Shown in pieces: positions 24,656 to 33,349 of a stretch of DNA of 64,000 nucleotides; positions within the stretch are counted from its first letter, which is position 1, and every line of letters begins with the position of its first letter. The stretch lies in assembly GCF_051216895.1 (NCBI RefSeq), contig NZ_JBPKAO010000013.1:1-64000 (forward strand). The letters run 5' to 3'. The position numbers and the translations under genes were made by a program. The stretch is from Aquipuribacter sp051216895. GTDB taxonomy: Bacteria; Actinomycetota; Actinomycetes; Actinomycetales; JBBAYJ01. The notes beneath the pieces are model-generated. The model was not told the origin of the DNA. It was given only the letters and a program-made list of their open reading frames with translations, and ran no database searches.

Positions 24656-26541
24656 TCAGCCGAGCTCGTCGGCCAGCTCGAGCAGGGCGTCGCCGAGGCC
24701 GACCTCGACGTCGGAGTCACCCAGCTGACGCTCGACGGCGCGCAGGTTGTTGGCCGCAGCGCGGGACTGGGGCCCGGTGCTGAAGCGCTCGGCGCGGTCG
24801 ATGAACTTGGTCAGGTTGGCGTCGACGTTCGGCGCCAGCTCGTCCTGACGGTTGGCGGCGGACTGCCAGGCACGCACCGTGGTGAAGGTGGCGGGCCAGA
24901 CGATCTGCTCCTGGGCCTGGACGTTGGTCTCGTCCGTGACGACCTGGGCGGCCGCGGCGAGCTCGACCTCGTTCAGCCAGTCGCTCTCGGTGACGGCCAG
25001 GGAGTCGAAGCCACGGGCGATCTCGTTGCCGAAGACCGCGCCGTTGTACCAGTAGGACGACCAGTAGCCACCGGACACGAGACGGTCACCGGCGATCGGG
25101 CCGCGGTCGAAGTAGGCGATCTCGACCGGGTTGGCGGTGTCGGTGAAGTCGAACACCGTGGTGCCGCCCTGGTACCAGGCCTGGACCATGATGTCGCGGC
25201 CCGGGACGGGGATCAGTGAGCCGTTGTGGGCGACGCAGTTCTCCTGGGCGCTCTGGACGTTCGGGATCTTGAAGTAGCTGGCGAGCTCCAGGGTCGGGGC
25301 CTCGTCGGTGCCCTCGATGTCGAACAGCGCGTTGGCGCCCCAGTTGGTGGGCGTCTCGCGGGTCCCGCCGAGGATGTTCGAGGTCGGGGTGCAGCGAGCG
25401 GCGCCGCCGCCGCCCCACTCGTCGGTGAAGACGACCTTGGTGCCGTCGTTGTTGAACGTGGCGGAGTGCCAGTAGGCGAAGTTCGGGTCGAAGACCGCGT
25501 CCATGCGGACCGGGTCGGCCGGGTCGGAGGTGTCCAGCAGCAGGCCCGCACCCTGGCAGGCGCCGGCGGTGACGCCCTTGTCGGCGTAGGAGGTCAGGTC
25601 GTGGCAGGTGACGACCTGCGCCGCGGACTGACCACCGGGGGCCTGGATGCCCTCCTCGACGCGGGGCTGGGGGTTGGCGAACGCGAGGCCGTTGAGCGCG
25701 CCGGTGGCGTGCTGGTCCTCGCAGGCGCTCGAGCCGCAGGTGGAGAAGATGCGGGCGTTGTCGACCCACTCGGCCGAGGCCGGATCGTCCAGCGGCACCT
25801 TGATGCCGAGGCCGGGTCGTCCAGCGGCACCTTGATGATGTCGATGGCGAAGTTGGCCGTGTTGGGGTCGGCCAGCGAGCTCGCGGCGGAGCAGCGGGCC
25901 AGCTCGGCGGCGCTGCGGATGCCGGCGGTGCCGGAGCCGTAGATGTACAGGTCGCCGTCCTTCTCGCCCACGATGGTGTGGGTGTGCGAGCCCTTGCAGG
26001 TCTGCACCTCGGCGATGTTGACCGGGTTGGTCCGGTCGGAGATGTCGAAGATGCGGATGCCGCGGAAGACGTTCTGCGGGTTCGCGGCACCGCCGGGGAG
26101 CTCGGTGGTGGTCTTGCAGTCGATCCGGCCGGAGGTGGCCTCGACGGACAGGATCAGCAGGTCGCCGTAGACCGAGATGTCGTTCTGGTTGCCCGGGCAC
26201 AGCACCGAGGTGTCCAGGACCGGGGCGGCCGGGTCGGACACGTCGTAGATGTTCACGCCGTTGTAGTTGCCGCTGTAGGCGTAGTCGCCGGAGAACGCGA
26301 GGTCGGAGTTGGTGCCGTCGACCCCGGCGGGCTTGGGCTGCGTCGAGAGCAGCTCCAGGCCGTCGGACACGGTCTCCGCGTCGAACAGGCCCGGGGTGAG
26401 ACCGGCGCGCGGGTCGTCGTCGACCGAGGAGGCGCTGGCAGCCATCGGGCTGATGGTGCCGATCAAGGCGGCAGCGGCGACCAGGCCGAGAGCCCGGACA
26501 CCTCGCCGTCTACCTGAGGAGGGATGGGTAGGACGGAGCAT
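24656..26541 (-). pseudogene. Secreted LVIVD-repeat (beta-propeller) protein gene broken by a 32-bp tandem duplication
   Basis: The intact gene would encode 617 aa: removing one copy of the 32-bp unit leaves 618 codons in one frame. The start is ATG at 26541, followed by a signal peptide (ALGLVAAAALIGTISPMAASA). The body has repeated propeller strands such as DVSDPAAPVLD, DISDRTNPVNIAEV, DTSDPADPVRMDAVF and DFTDTANPVEIAYF, typical of LVIVD-type surface proteins, with several Cys pairs. The C-terminal 90 residues are helical. The duplication at 25774-25837 shifts the frame after VPLDDPAS, so the present product stops at 25594 after about 315 residues. The role of the family is unknown, probably extracellular binding. 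An assembly error is possible. Confidence 0.85.
25774..25837. repeat. 32-bp frame-breaking tandem duplication
   Basis: Units 25774-25805 and 25806-25837 are identical except for one base (GGATCG in one, GGGTCG in the other). Because 32 is not a multiple of three, the reading frame of the secreted LVIVD protein is lost. Deletion of either unit restores it exactly. Confidence 0.95.
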
Positions 26542-26765
26542 TCGGGAGCCCTTCGGGAGGGGGTGCGGCAGCCACCCGGGTAGTCGAACGCGGAGACGTC
26601 GCCCCTCACCCGAATGGCGGTGAGCAGTGACGTCCCGCACCTGATCGTCGGACCATAAGGGGGTGAACGACCGTTCGGGAAGGGCTTCCGTGTGTCGATC
26701 GTGTTGCGGCGGGCCCGGATGTCCGGTCTGCCCCGCTCTCCCCGGCTGCGCCCGTGGCCACCTGG

Positions 26766-28505
26766 TCAGGGCCGGCTCTCGGGCCGGGTCGAGGTCCGGG
26801 CCTGCTCGGCGGCCTCGGCCGCGACGGCGTCCTCGCGCTCCTCCATGGCCGACTTGTGCCGCAACGGGAGCTCCGGCAGCCGGCTGACGACGACCAGCCC
26901 GATCGCCGTGATGCCGGCGGCGATCCAGAACACCAGCTGCATGGCGTCGGCGAAGCCCGCCTCGAACGGCGCGGCCAGCACGGGGTCGAGCGCCGACAGG
27001 AACGACGAGTCGTCCAGCACACCGGTGCCGTCGATGACCGGCGTGCCCCCGGCCTCGATGGTCGTCTGCGCCTGGGCCAGCTGGTCGACGACCGCGGCGT
27101 TGGCCGGGTCGGCGAGCACCTGCGGGTCGGTGATGGTGGCCTGGAACTGCGGGTCGGAGAACGCCGTGGCGAACCGGTCCGCGATGCGCGCCCCGACCCC
27201 GCCGAACAGGATCGACAGGAACACCGCCGTGCCGAGCGTGCCGCCCATCTGCCGGAAGAACGTGGCGGAGCTGGTGGCGACCCCGATGTCGGTGGCCGGT
27301 ACCGCGTTCTGCACCGCCAGCACGATGGGCTGCAGGTTGCCGCCCAGCCCCAGGCCGAACAGCAGCATGACGACCGACGTCTGCCACAGCGGCGTGGTGG
27401 CGCTGATCTGGGCGAACAGCACGAACGCCACGACGAGCAGCGCCGTCCCGACCACGGGGAACACCTTGTAGCGGCCGGTGCGGGAGATCAGCTGCCCCGA
27501 CGTGATCGAGCTGATCATGATGCCGAGCGTCAGCGGCAGCAGCGACAGGCCCCCGACCGTCGGGCTCTGGCCCTTGACGATCTGCAGGTACAGCGGCAGC
27601 GAGGCCAGCCCGCCGAACATCGCGATCCCGATGACCAGGCCCGACAGCGAGGCGACGGCGAACGTACGGATGCGGAACAGGCGCAGCGGCAGCAGCGCGT
27701 CGTCGCCGAAGCGTCGCTCGGCCAGGACGAACAGGACGAGGACGACGACCCCGCCGACCCCGGTCAGGACCGAGGTCGCCGACGTCCAGCCCCAGACCCG
27801 TCCCTGCTCGGCCAGCACGAGGAGGGGGACCAGGCCCGCGGTGAGCAGCAGGGCGCCGGGCCAGTCGATCCGGTGCGGGCGGCGGGTGTGGGGGATGTTC
27901 AGGGTGCGCTGGACGACGGCGAGGGCGAGGACGCCGATCGGGACGTTGACCAGGAACACCCAGCGCCAGCCTGTGATCCCGAGCAGGTTGTCGGCCCCGG
28001 CGAAGAACCCGCCGACCACCGGGCCGAGGACGCTCGCGGTGCCGAAGACGGCCAGGAAGAACCCCTGGTAGCGGGCTCGTTCGCGCGGCGGCACGATGTC
28101 GCCGACGATGGCGAGCGCCAGCGAGAACAGCCCGCCGGCCCCGAGGCCCTGCACGGCCCGGAAGGCCGCGAGCTCGACCATCGACGTGGCGAAGGCGCAC
28201 AGCACCGACCCGACGACGAACACCGTGATGGCGGTCGAGAACAACGGCCTGCGACCGTAGATGTCGCTGAGCTTGCCGTACAGCGGCGTCGAGATGGTGG
28301 CGGTGATGAGGTAGGCGGTGGTCGCCCACGCCTGCAACGAGAGCCCCTGCAGGTCGTCGGCGATCGTCCGGATCGACGTCGCGACGATGGTCTGGTCCAG
28401 GGCGGCCAGGAACATCCCGGCGATCAGCCCGGCGAAGATCGCGTAGATCTGGCGCTGGGTCAGCCGGGGCGTCGGTGCCGTCGGGTCGCTCTGCTGGGTG
28501 CTCAC
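26766..28505 (-). CDS. DHA2-family MFS multidrug exporter
   Basis: A 579-aa drug:H+ antiporter with 14 predicted membrane helices, as in EmrB/QacA. Motif C-like LAALDQTIVATSIRTIADD at the first helix and motif A GKLSDIYGRRPLF in the first cytoplasmic loop are clear. A large loop of about 100 residues before the last helix is extracellular, and the C-terminus is charged. The GTG at 28505 overlaps the stop of the MarR gene (GTGA), so regulator and pump form one operon. The substrate is unknown; MarR control suggests induction by a small aromatic or antibiotic compound. The 224 bp beyond its end hold only the LVIVD gene's upstream region, in which I see no certain site. Confidence 0.93.
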   Translation of the reverse strand: MSTQQSDPTAPTPRLTQRQIYAIFAGLIAGMFLAALDQTIVATSIRTIADDLQGLSLQAWATTAYLITATISTPLYGKLSDIYGRRPLFSTAITVFVVGSVLCAFATSMVELAAFRAVQGLGAGGLFSLALAIVGDIVPPRERARYQGFFLAVFGTASVLGPVVGGFFAGADNLLGITGWRWVFLVNVPIGVLALAVVQRTLNIPHTRRPHRIDWPGALLLTAGLVPLLVLAEQGRVWGWTSATSVLTGVGGVVVLVLFVLAERRFGDDALLPLRLFRIRTFAVASLSGLVIGIAMFGGLASLPLYLQIVKGQSPTVGGLSLLPLTLGIMISSITSGQLISRTGRYKVFPVVGTALLVVAFVLFAQISATTPLWQTSVVMLLFGLGLGGNLQPIVLAVQNAVPATDIGVATSSATFFRQMGGTLGTAVFLSILFGGVGARIADRFATAFSDPQFQATITDPQVLADPANAAVVDQLAQAQTTIEAGGTPVIDGTGVLDDSSFLSALDPVLAAPFEAGFADAMQLVFWIAAGITAIGLVVVSRLPELPLRHKSAMEEREDAVAAEAAEQARTSTRPESRP

Positions 28506-29065
28506 CGGTCGTCCTCCCCGGTGCGGGCGGTGGTGTCGTGCTCAGGGAGCTCGGCGAGGCCGGCCACCGAGTCGTTGAACCGGGCGAGCGCGGCGGCGAA
28601 CCCCGCGACCTCCTCGCGGCTCCAGCCCTGCAGGACACGGCCCACGAGCGAGTTCCGCAGCGCCCGGGTGTCCTGGAACGCCGTCGTGCCGGCGCTGGTG
28701 GCGCCCACCAGCCACGCCCGCCCGTCGTCGGGGTCGGCGACCCGCTCGACGTGGCCGCTGCGTTCCAGGCCCCCGACGTGCCTGGACGTGGTGGAGGGGT
28801 CCAGGCCGAGCCGGTCGGCCAGCGTCGAGGTCCGCATCGGCCCGGACGTGGTCAGGTGGTAGAGCACGGCGAGGCCGGAACCCTCCAGGCTGTGGCCGCT
28901 GGCGTCCAGCACCCGGGCCCGGAACGCCTCCATGGTCCGGCGGAGGCGGACCAGCTGCAGGCCGACCTGGTCGGCGCCGTCGGCGCCGTCGGCGGCGTCG
29001 GTGGGGTCGGTGGGGTCGGGCGCGGGGCGCACGAGGGGATCCACCCGACCAAGTGTATGCACCAT
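28502..29065 (-). CDS. MarR family transcriptional regulator
   Basis: A 187-aa winged-helix regulator. Residues about 70-110 (SGPMRTSTLADRLGLDPSTTSRHVGGLE) hold the helix-turn-helix and ADPDDGRAWLV is the wing. The start at ATG 29065 gives a 35-residue acidic N-terminus with the repeat DGADGADQ; a GTG further in is possible because a palindrome covers the ATG. It is the first gene of an operon with the DHA2 pump, so it most likely represses both and is released by a pump substrate. The copper operon lies divergently, 50 bp away. Confidence 0.9.
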   Translation of the reverse strand: MVHTLGRVDPLVRPAPDPTDPTDAADGADGADQVGLQLVRLRRTMEAFRARVLDASGHSLEGSGLAVLYHLTTSGPMRTSTLADRLGLDPSTTSRHVGGLERSGHVERVADPDDGRAWLVGATSAGTTAFQDTRALRNSLVGRVLQGWSREEVAGFAAALARFNDSVAGLAELPEHDTTARTGEDDR

Positions 29066-29072
29066 GCACACA
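29054..29072. promoter_or_regulatory. Candidate MarR operator
   Basis: TGTATGCA, a 3-nt spacer and TGCACACA form a 19-bp palindrome with one mismatch. It covers the MarR start codon and lies in the divergent gap before copC, so it could serve autoregulation and possibly the copper operon. Confidence 0.45.
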
Positions 29073-29114
29073 CCACGGTGCCGGGATGAGGGCGACCCCG
29101 TCGGAGGACGTACC

Positions 29115-29762
29115 GTGGTCAGCGTGAGAGCCCTGCGCGCAGCCGCCGTCCTGACCGTCCTCGCGGTGGCCGGCGTCCTGACCGCCGCGCCGGCGTCGGC
29201 GCACGCGGAGTGGCTCGGTTCCGACCCCGAGGAGGGCTCGGTCCTCACCGAGCTGCCCGCCGCGGTGGTCATGACGTACTCCGAGGAGATCGCCCCCGAC
29301 TTCGTCGACACCGCCGTGGTGCCGCCCGGGGGCGAGCCGATCCCGACCGTGGGCACGGCCGACGGGGTGGACGTGGTCGTCGACCTCGCCGGGGCTGCCG
29401 ACGTCGTCGCGGTCGCGGACCAGGCGGGGGAGTGGCAGCTGGTCGCCCGGGTGGTGAGCGCCGACGGCCACCCCGTCGAGCACACGACGACGTTCGAGGT
29501 GGAGCCCGCCGTGGCCGCGGCGCCGACCCCCGCCGCCGAGCCGACGCCCGCCCCGGCGACCTCCGGGCCGCCGTCCGTGGAGCCGGCCGCCTCGGCCGCG
29601 CCGCTCGCGTCCGCCGAGCCGAGCCCGATCAGCAGCGACCCGGTCGCCGACGTCGCCGACGGGCTGCCGGGCTGGGCCGTCCCGCTGGTGGTCCTCGCGC
29701 TCCTGGGCGCCGGCGTCGCGGCGGTCGTCGTCCACCTGCGACGCGGCTCACCCGAGGCCTGA
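29115..29762 (+). CDS. copC: Copper resistance protein CopC
   Basis: A 215-aa exported cupredoxin-like copper-binding protein. The GTG at 29115 has GGAGGA 6 nt upstream. The signal peptide ends at PASA, leaving the mature N-terminal His (HAEWLGSDPEEGS), the known copper ligand of CopC; a second His pair is in SADGHPVEH. The CopC domain covers about residues 30-125. A Pro/Ala/Ser-rich linker and one C-terminal transmembrane helix (WAVPLVVLALLGAGVAAVVV) tether it to the membrane. It is followed 8 nt later by the CopD-CtaG gene, so the two probably pass copper from the outside into that protein. Confidence 0.93.
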   Translation: MVSVRALRAAAVLTVLAVAGVLTAAPASAHAEWLGSDPEEGSVLTELPAAVVMTYSEEIAPDFVDTAVVPPGGEPIPTVGTADGVDVVVDLAGAADVVAVADQAGEWQLVARVVSADGHPVEHTTTFEVEPAVAAAPTPAAEPTPAPATSGPPSVEPAASAAPLASAEPSPISSDPVADVADGLPGWAVPLVVLALLGAGVAAVVVHLRRGSPEA

Positions 29763-29770
29763 GCGACCCG

Positions 29771-31774
29771 GTGACCAGCTCCGCCCCGCCCCGCGCGGGC
29801 ACCGCACCGGCCGCCGAGCGGGTCCGTCCGGCCTCCCTCGTCGTGCCGACCGGGGTGGCCGTGGTCCTCACGGTGGTCGTGGCCGCCGTCCTGGCGCCCC
29901 GCGCCAGCACCCTGCTGGCCGACCCCGGCGCGGCGGTCCGGTGGGGCCTGCCGGTCGCGGAAGGCCTGCACGACCTGGCGCTGCTGCTGACGATCGGGTC
30001 CCTGGTCCTGGCGGCGGTCGCGGTCCCGTTCGCCACCCCTGCTTCCACCCGGGCGCTCCGGGTGGCCACGGCCGCCTCGGCCGCCTGGACGATCGCGGCG
30101 CTCGCCGTCCTCGTCCTGACCTACGCCACGGTGTCGGGCACGCCCCCGACGGACCCGGCCTTCGGCGGGGAGCTGGGCAGCTTCGTCACCGGGTTCGAGG
30201 TCGGCCAGTCCTTGCTGGCCGTCGTCGTGCTGGCCGGGCTGGCCACCACCGCCGCGGCCGCGGCGACGGGACCCCGCGGCACCGCGCTCGCGGCGGCGCT
30301 CGCCGTGGCCGGCCTGCTGCCCATCGCCCTCACCGGGCACTCCGGCGGGGCCGAGGGGCACGAGACCGCGGTGACCGCCATGGGTCTGCACCTGCTGGGC
30401 CTGGCGGTCTGGGTCGGCGGGCTGCTGACGCTGCTGCTGCTGCGCCCCGTGCTGCCGGCCCCGGCGCTCATGACGGTGGTCGGGCGGTTCTCGGGCCTGG
30501 CGCTGGCGGCGGTCGTCCTGGTGTCGCTGTCCGGGGTGCTGAACGCCGGCACCCGGCTGTCCGGCTGGTCGGACCTGGGGTCCCGCTACGGCCTGCTGCT
30601 GGTGGCCAAGACGGTCCTGGTGGCCGTCCTGGTCGCAATGGGCTGGTGGCACCGACGGCGCACCGTGCCGCAGCTGGCCTCGGGCCGGCCCGGCCCGTTC
30701 TGGCGCCTGGTCGGGGTCGAGCTCGCGGTCATGGCCACGACCGTGGGTGTCGCCGTGGCGCTGTCCGGGACCGCGCCGCCGGTGTCCGACACGGACTCCC
30801 CGTCGGAGTGGTCGGCGGCCGAGGTGCTCATCGGCTTCGACATGCCGCCGGAGCAGACCCTGGGCCGCCTCCTCACGCAGTGGCGTCCCGACCTGCTCTG
30901 GGTCGTGCTCGTCGCGGGCCTGGCCGCCGCGTACCTGCTGGGCGTGCGCCGCCTGCACGCCCGCGGCGACCGCTGGCCGTGGTGGCGGACGGCGCTGTGG
31001 CTGTCGGGCCTCGCGGTGGTCCTGCTCGTCACCAGCTCGGGCCTGGCCGCCTACGGGCGGGTGCTGTTCAGCACGCACATGGTCCAGCACATGACGATGA
31101 GCATGGTCGCCCCGTTGCTGCTGGTGCCGGCCGCACCGATCACGCTCGCGCTGCGCACCCTGGCGCCGCGCCGGGACGGGTCGCGGGGCCCGCGGGAGTG
31201 GCTGCTCTGGGGGCTGCACTCGCCGGTGTCGCGGTTCCTCACCCATCCCGTCGTCGCCGCGGCGCTGTTCACCGGCAGCCTCATGGTCTTCTACTACTCC
31301 CCCCTGTTCGGGGTCGCGCTGCGCACCCACTACGGCCACGAGGCCATGCACGTGCACTTCCTGCTGACGGGCTACCTGTTCGTGTGGTCGCTGATCGGCA
31401 CCGACCCCGGGGTCAGGCCGACGCCGTACCCGCTGCGCCTGATCGTCCTGTTCGCCACCATGGCCTTCCACGCGTTCTTCGGCGTCACCCTGATGGGCAG
31501 CACGACCGTCCTGCAGCCGGGCTGGTTCGAGACCGTGTTCGCGGAGCGGGGCTGGGGCGCCGACCCTCTCGCCGACCAGCAGTACGGCGCCGCGCTGGCG
31601 TGGGGGATCGGCGAGGTGCCGACCATCGTCCTGGCGATCCTGGTCACGCTGCGCTGGGTCACCGACGACAGCCGTGAGGCCCGGCGGCGCGACCGCAAGG
31701 CCGACCGCGACGGCGACGCCGACCTGACCGCCTACAACCAGATGCTGAGCCGGCTCGGGGAGCAGGACCGATGA
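29771..31774 (+). CDS. CopD-CtaG fusion: copper import/cytochrome c oxidase assembly protein
   Basis: A 667-aa polytopic membrane protein with about 15 helices. The N-terminal half matches CopD (motifs LTGHSGGAEGHETAVTA and VGRFSGLAL), the C-terminal half CtaG_caa3 (STHMVQHMTMSMVAPLLLV, then YGHEAMHVHFLLTGYLFVW), with His residues placed for copper. Such fusions are common in actinobacteria and are thought to supply copper to cytochrome oxidase. GTG at 29771 is the only start before the first helix; the CopC stop is 8 nt upstream. Its own stop overlaps the start of the metallophosphoesterase gene. Confidence 0.92.
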   Translation: MTSSAPPRAGTAPAAERVRPASLVVPTGVAVVLTVVVAAVLAPRASTLLADPGAAVRWGLPVAEGLHDLALLLTIGSLVLAAVAVPFATPASTRALRVATAASAAWTIAALAVLVLTYATVSGTPPTDPAFGGELGSFVTGFEVGQSLLAVVVLAGLATTAAAAATGPRGTALAAALAVAGLLPIALTGHSGGAEGHETAVTAMGLHLLGLAVWVGGLLTLLLLRPVLPAPALMTVVGRFSGLALAAVVLVSLSGVLNAGTRLSGWSDLGSRYGLLLVAKTVLVAVLVAMGWWHRRRTVPQLASGRPGPFWRLVGVELAVMATTVGVAVALSGTAPPVSDTDSPSEWSAAEVLIGFDMPPEQTLGRLLTQWRPDLLWVVLVAGLAAAYLLGVRRLHARGDRWPWWRTALWLSGLAVVLLVTSSGLAAYGRVLFSTHMVQHMTMSMVAPLLLVPAAPITLALRTLAPRRDGSRGPREWLLWGLHSPVSRFLTHPVVAAALFTGSLMVFYYSPLFGVALRTHYGHEAMHVHFLLTGYLFVWSLIGTDPGVRPTPYPLRLIVLFATMAFHAFFGVTLMGSTTVLQPGWFETVFAERGWGADPLADQQYGAALAWGIGEVPTIVLAILVTLRWVTDDSREARRRDRKADRDGDADLTAYNQMLSRLGEQDR

Positions 31775-33279
31775 GCGTCGACCAGCGTCCGGCGGGGCAG
31801 CCCTCGCGGCACCGCTCCCACCAGGTCCGTCGGGTGGCCAGGGTGGTGGCCGTGCTGGTGGTCGGGGTGTCGGCGGCGGCGGCCGCCGTGGTGACGCTCG
31901 GCCACGTCCGGGCCGGGGTCGGGCCCGTGGAGACGGAGCTGTCCGTCGTGCTGGTCCCGGCCGGGGGGACCGAGGTGTCGGTGCCACCGGTGGGCCGGCT
32001 GGTGATGGCGACGCACGCCGGGCCGCTGCGCCTGCGCGCCGACGTGCGCAACGTGGACGTGGCGGCCGTGTCGGACATCGTCCGGGGTGGCGTGGTCCCG
32101 AGCTCGGACACCTTCGCGGCCGACATCCAGGACGGCGTCGTGCGCCTCGTCGTCCGGTCGGTGCTCGTGGGCCTGGCGGGCGCGGCGCTGGCCACGGCGC
32201 TGGTCTTCCGCCGGGCGGGCGCCGTGGTCGTCGGCACCGCGGGGGCGGCTGTCGCCCTGCTGGCCAGCGGCGGGGTGGCCGCAGCGACGTTCTCGTCCAA
32301 GGCCCTGGACGAGCCGCAGTTCGACGGTCTGCTGGCCCAGGCGCCGGACCTGGTCGGCGGGGTCTCGCAGGCCCGCGACGCGGTGGACAGCTACGGGGCC
32401 CGGCTCACCGAGCTGACCGGCAACGTGGCCCAGCTGTACGGCGCGCTGGGGGACCTCCCGGTGGTGCCCGGGCCGGACACCACGACCGTGCTGTGGGTCT
32501 CCGACGTGCACAACAACCCGGCGGCCTACCGCGTGATGAAGGCCATGGTCGAGCAGTTCGAGGTGGCGGCCGTGCTGGACACCGGGGACTCCACCGACCT
32601 GGGCAGCGTCGTCGAGAGCCCGTTGATCAGCCCGGCGGCCGGTATGGGGGTGCCCTACGTCTGGATCCGCGGCAACCACGACTCGATGACGACCCAGGCC
32701 TACGTGGAGTCCCTGCCCGGCGTGATCGTGCTCGACGGCCCGGAGGTCGTCGAGGTCGCCGGGTTGCGCATCGCGGGTGTCGGCGACCCACGGTTCACAC
32801 CGGTCCGCCAGGTCGCGACCGCGTCCGCCGCGCAGCGGGTGCTGCTGGTGGAGGCCGGCCAGGAGCTGGCCGACGGGCTGCGCGGCCGCGACGTCGACAT
32901 CGCCCTCGTCCACGAGCCGCCGATGGCCGGGCCGCTGCACGGCGTCGTGCCGCTGGTGCTCAACGGCCACACCCACCGCCGCGGCGAGCAGCGGGTCGAC
33001 GGGACGCTGGACCTGACGATGGGCTCCTCGGGCGGAGCGGGGCTGCGGACCTTCGACGGCGGTGACGGCTCGCTCCCCCTGGACATGTCGATCCTGCACT
33101 TCGACCCCGTCGACGGCTCGCTCGTCGCCGTCGACGAGATCACGGTCGCCGGGATCGGCAGCCAGCAGGTCACCTTCCAGCGGCGGAACGCGGCCGCGAT
33201 CGCGCCCGAGGAGGTCGTCGAGCCCGAGGGGCAGGTGTCCGAGGACGCCGCCGAGCCGCGGGTCGAACCCCCCCCCTGA
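31771..33279 (+). CDS. Membrane-anchored metallophosphoesterase
   Basis: A 502-aa protein with an N-terminal transmembrane helix (about 22-45), an extracytoplasmic stretch, two further helices (about 130-180) and a C-terminal calcineurin-like phosphoesterase domain. Metal motifs are SDVHNN (near 245), DTGDSTDLG (near 271), GNHD (near 300) and NGHTHRR (near 397). The ATG at 31771 overlaps the CtaG stop (ATGA), so it is translated together with the copper proteins. Its substrate is unknown. A run of nine cytosines directly before the stop could allow slippage at the C-terminus. Confidence 0.88.
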   Translation: MSVDQRPAGQPSRHRSHQVRRVARVVAVLVVGVSAAAAAVVTLGHVRAGVGPVETELSVVLVPAGGTEVSVPPVGRLVMATHAGPLRLRADVRNVDVAAVSDIVRGGVVPSSDTFAADIQDGVVRLVVRSVLVGLAGAALATALVFRRAGAVVVGTAGAAVALLASGGVAAATFSSKALDEPQFDGLLAQAPDLVGGVSQARDAVDSYGARLTELTGNVAQLYGALGDLPVVPGPDTTTVLWVSDVHNNPAAYRVMKAMVEQFEVAAVLDTGDSTDLGSVVESPLISPAAGMGVPYVWIRGNHDSMTTQAYVESLPGVIVLDGPEVVEVAGLRIAGVGDPRFTPVRQVATASAAQRVLLVEAGQELADGLRGRDVDIALVHEPPMAGPLHGVVPLVLNGHTHRRGEQRVDGTLDLTMGSSGGAGLRTFDGGDGSLPLDMSILHFDPVDGSLVAVDEITVAGIGSQQVTFQRRNAAAIAPEEVVEPEGQVSEDAAEPRVEPPP

Positions 33280-33336
33280 GCCCCGCCGCGACGGTGGTCG
33301 GGGGGTGGTGGCCCGGGTGGTGACCGGGGCCCGTGG

Positions 33337-33342
33337 CAGCAT
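33337..33342 (+). promoter_or_regulatory. -10 box of a leaderless promoter (S9 peptidase gene)
   Basis: CAGCAT lies 7 nt before the GTG at 33350 and overlaps the in-frame ATG at 33341, which argues for the GTG as the real start. Confidence 0.45.
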
Positions 33343-33349
33343 GCCGGGG

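Noticed and set aside
28502..31987. A 1161-codon minus-strand frame reaching from MarR across the copper operon
   Set aside because: Only its last 187 codons are the MarR gene. The rest is a shadow of copC and the CopD-CtaG gene.
33268..33276. Run of nine cytosines at the end of the metallophosphoesterase gene as a phase-variable switch
   Set aside because: It lies directly before the stop codon, so slippage would alter only the last residues; the effect is probably minor.
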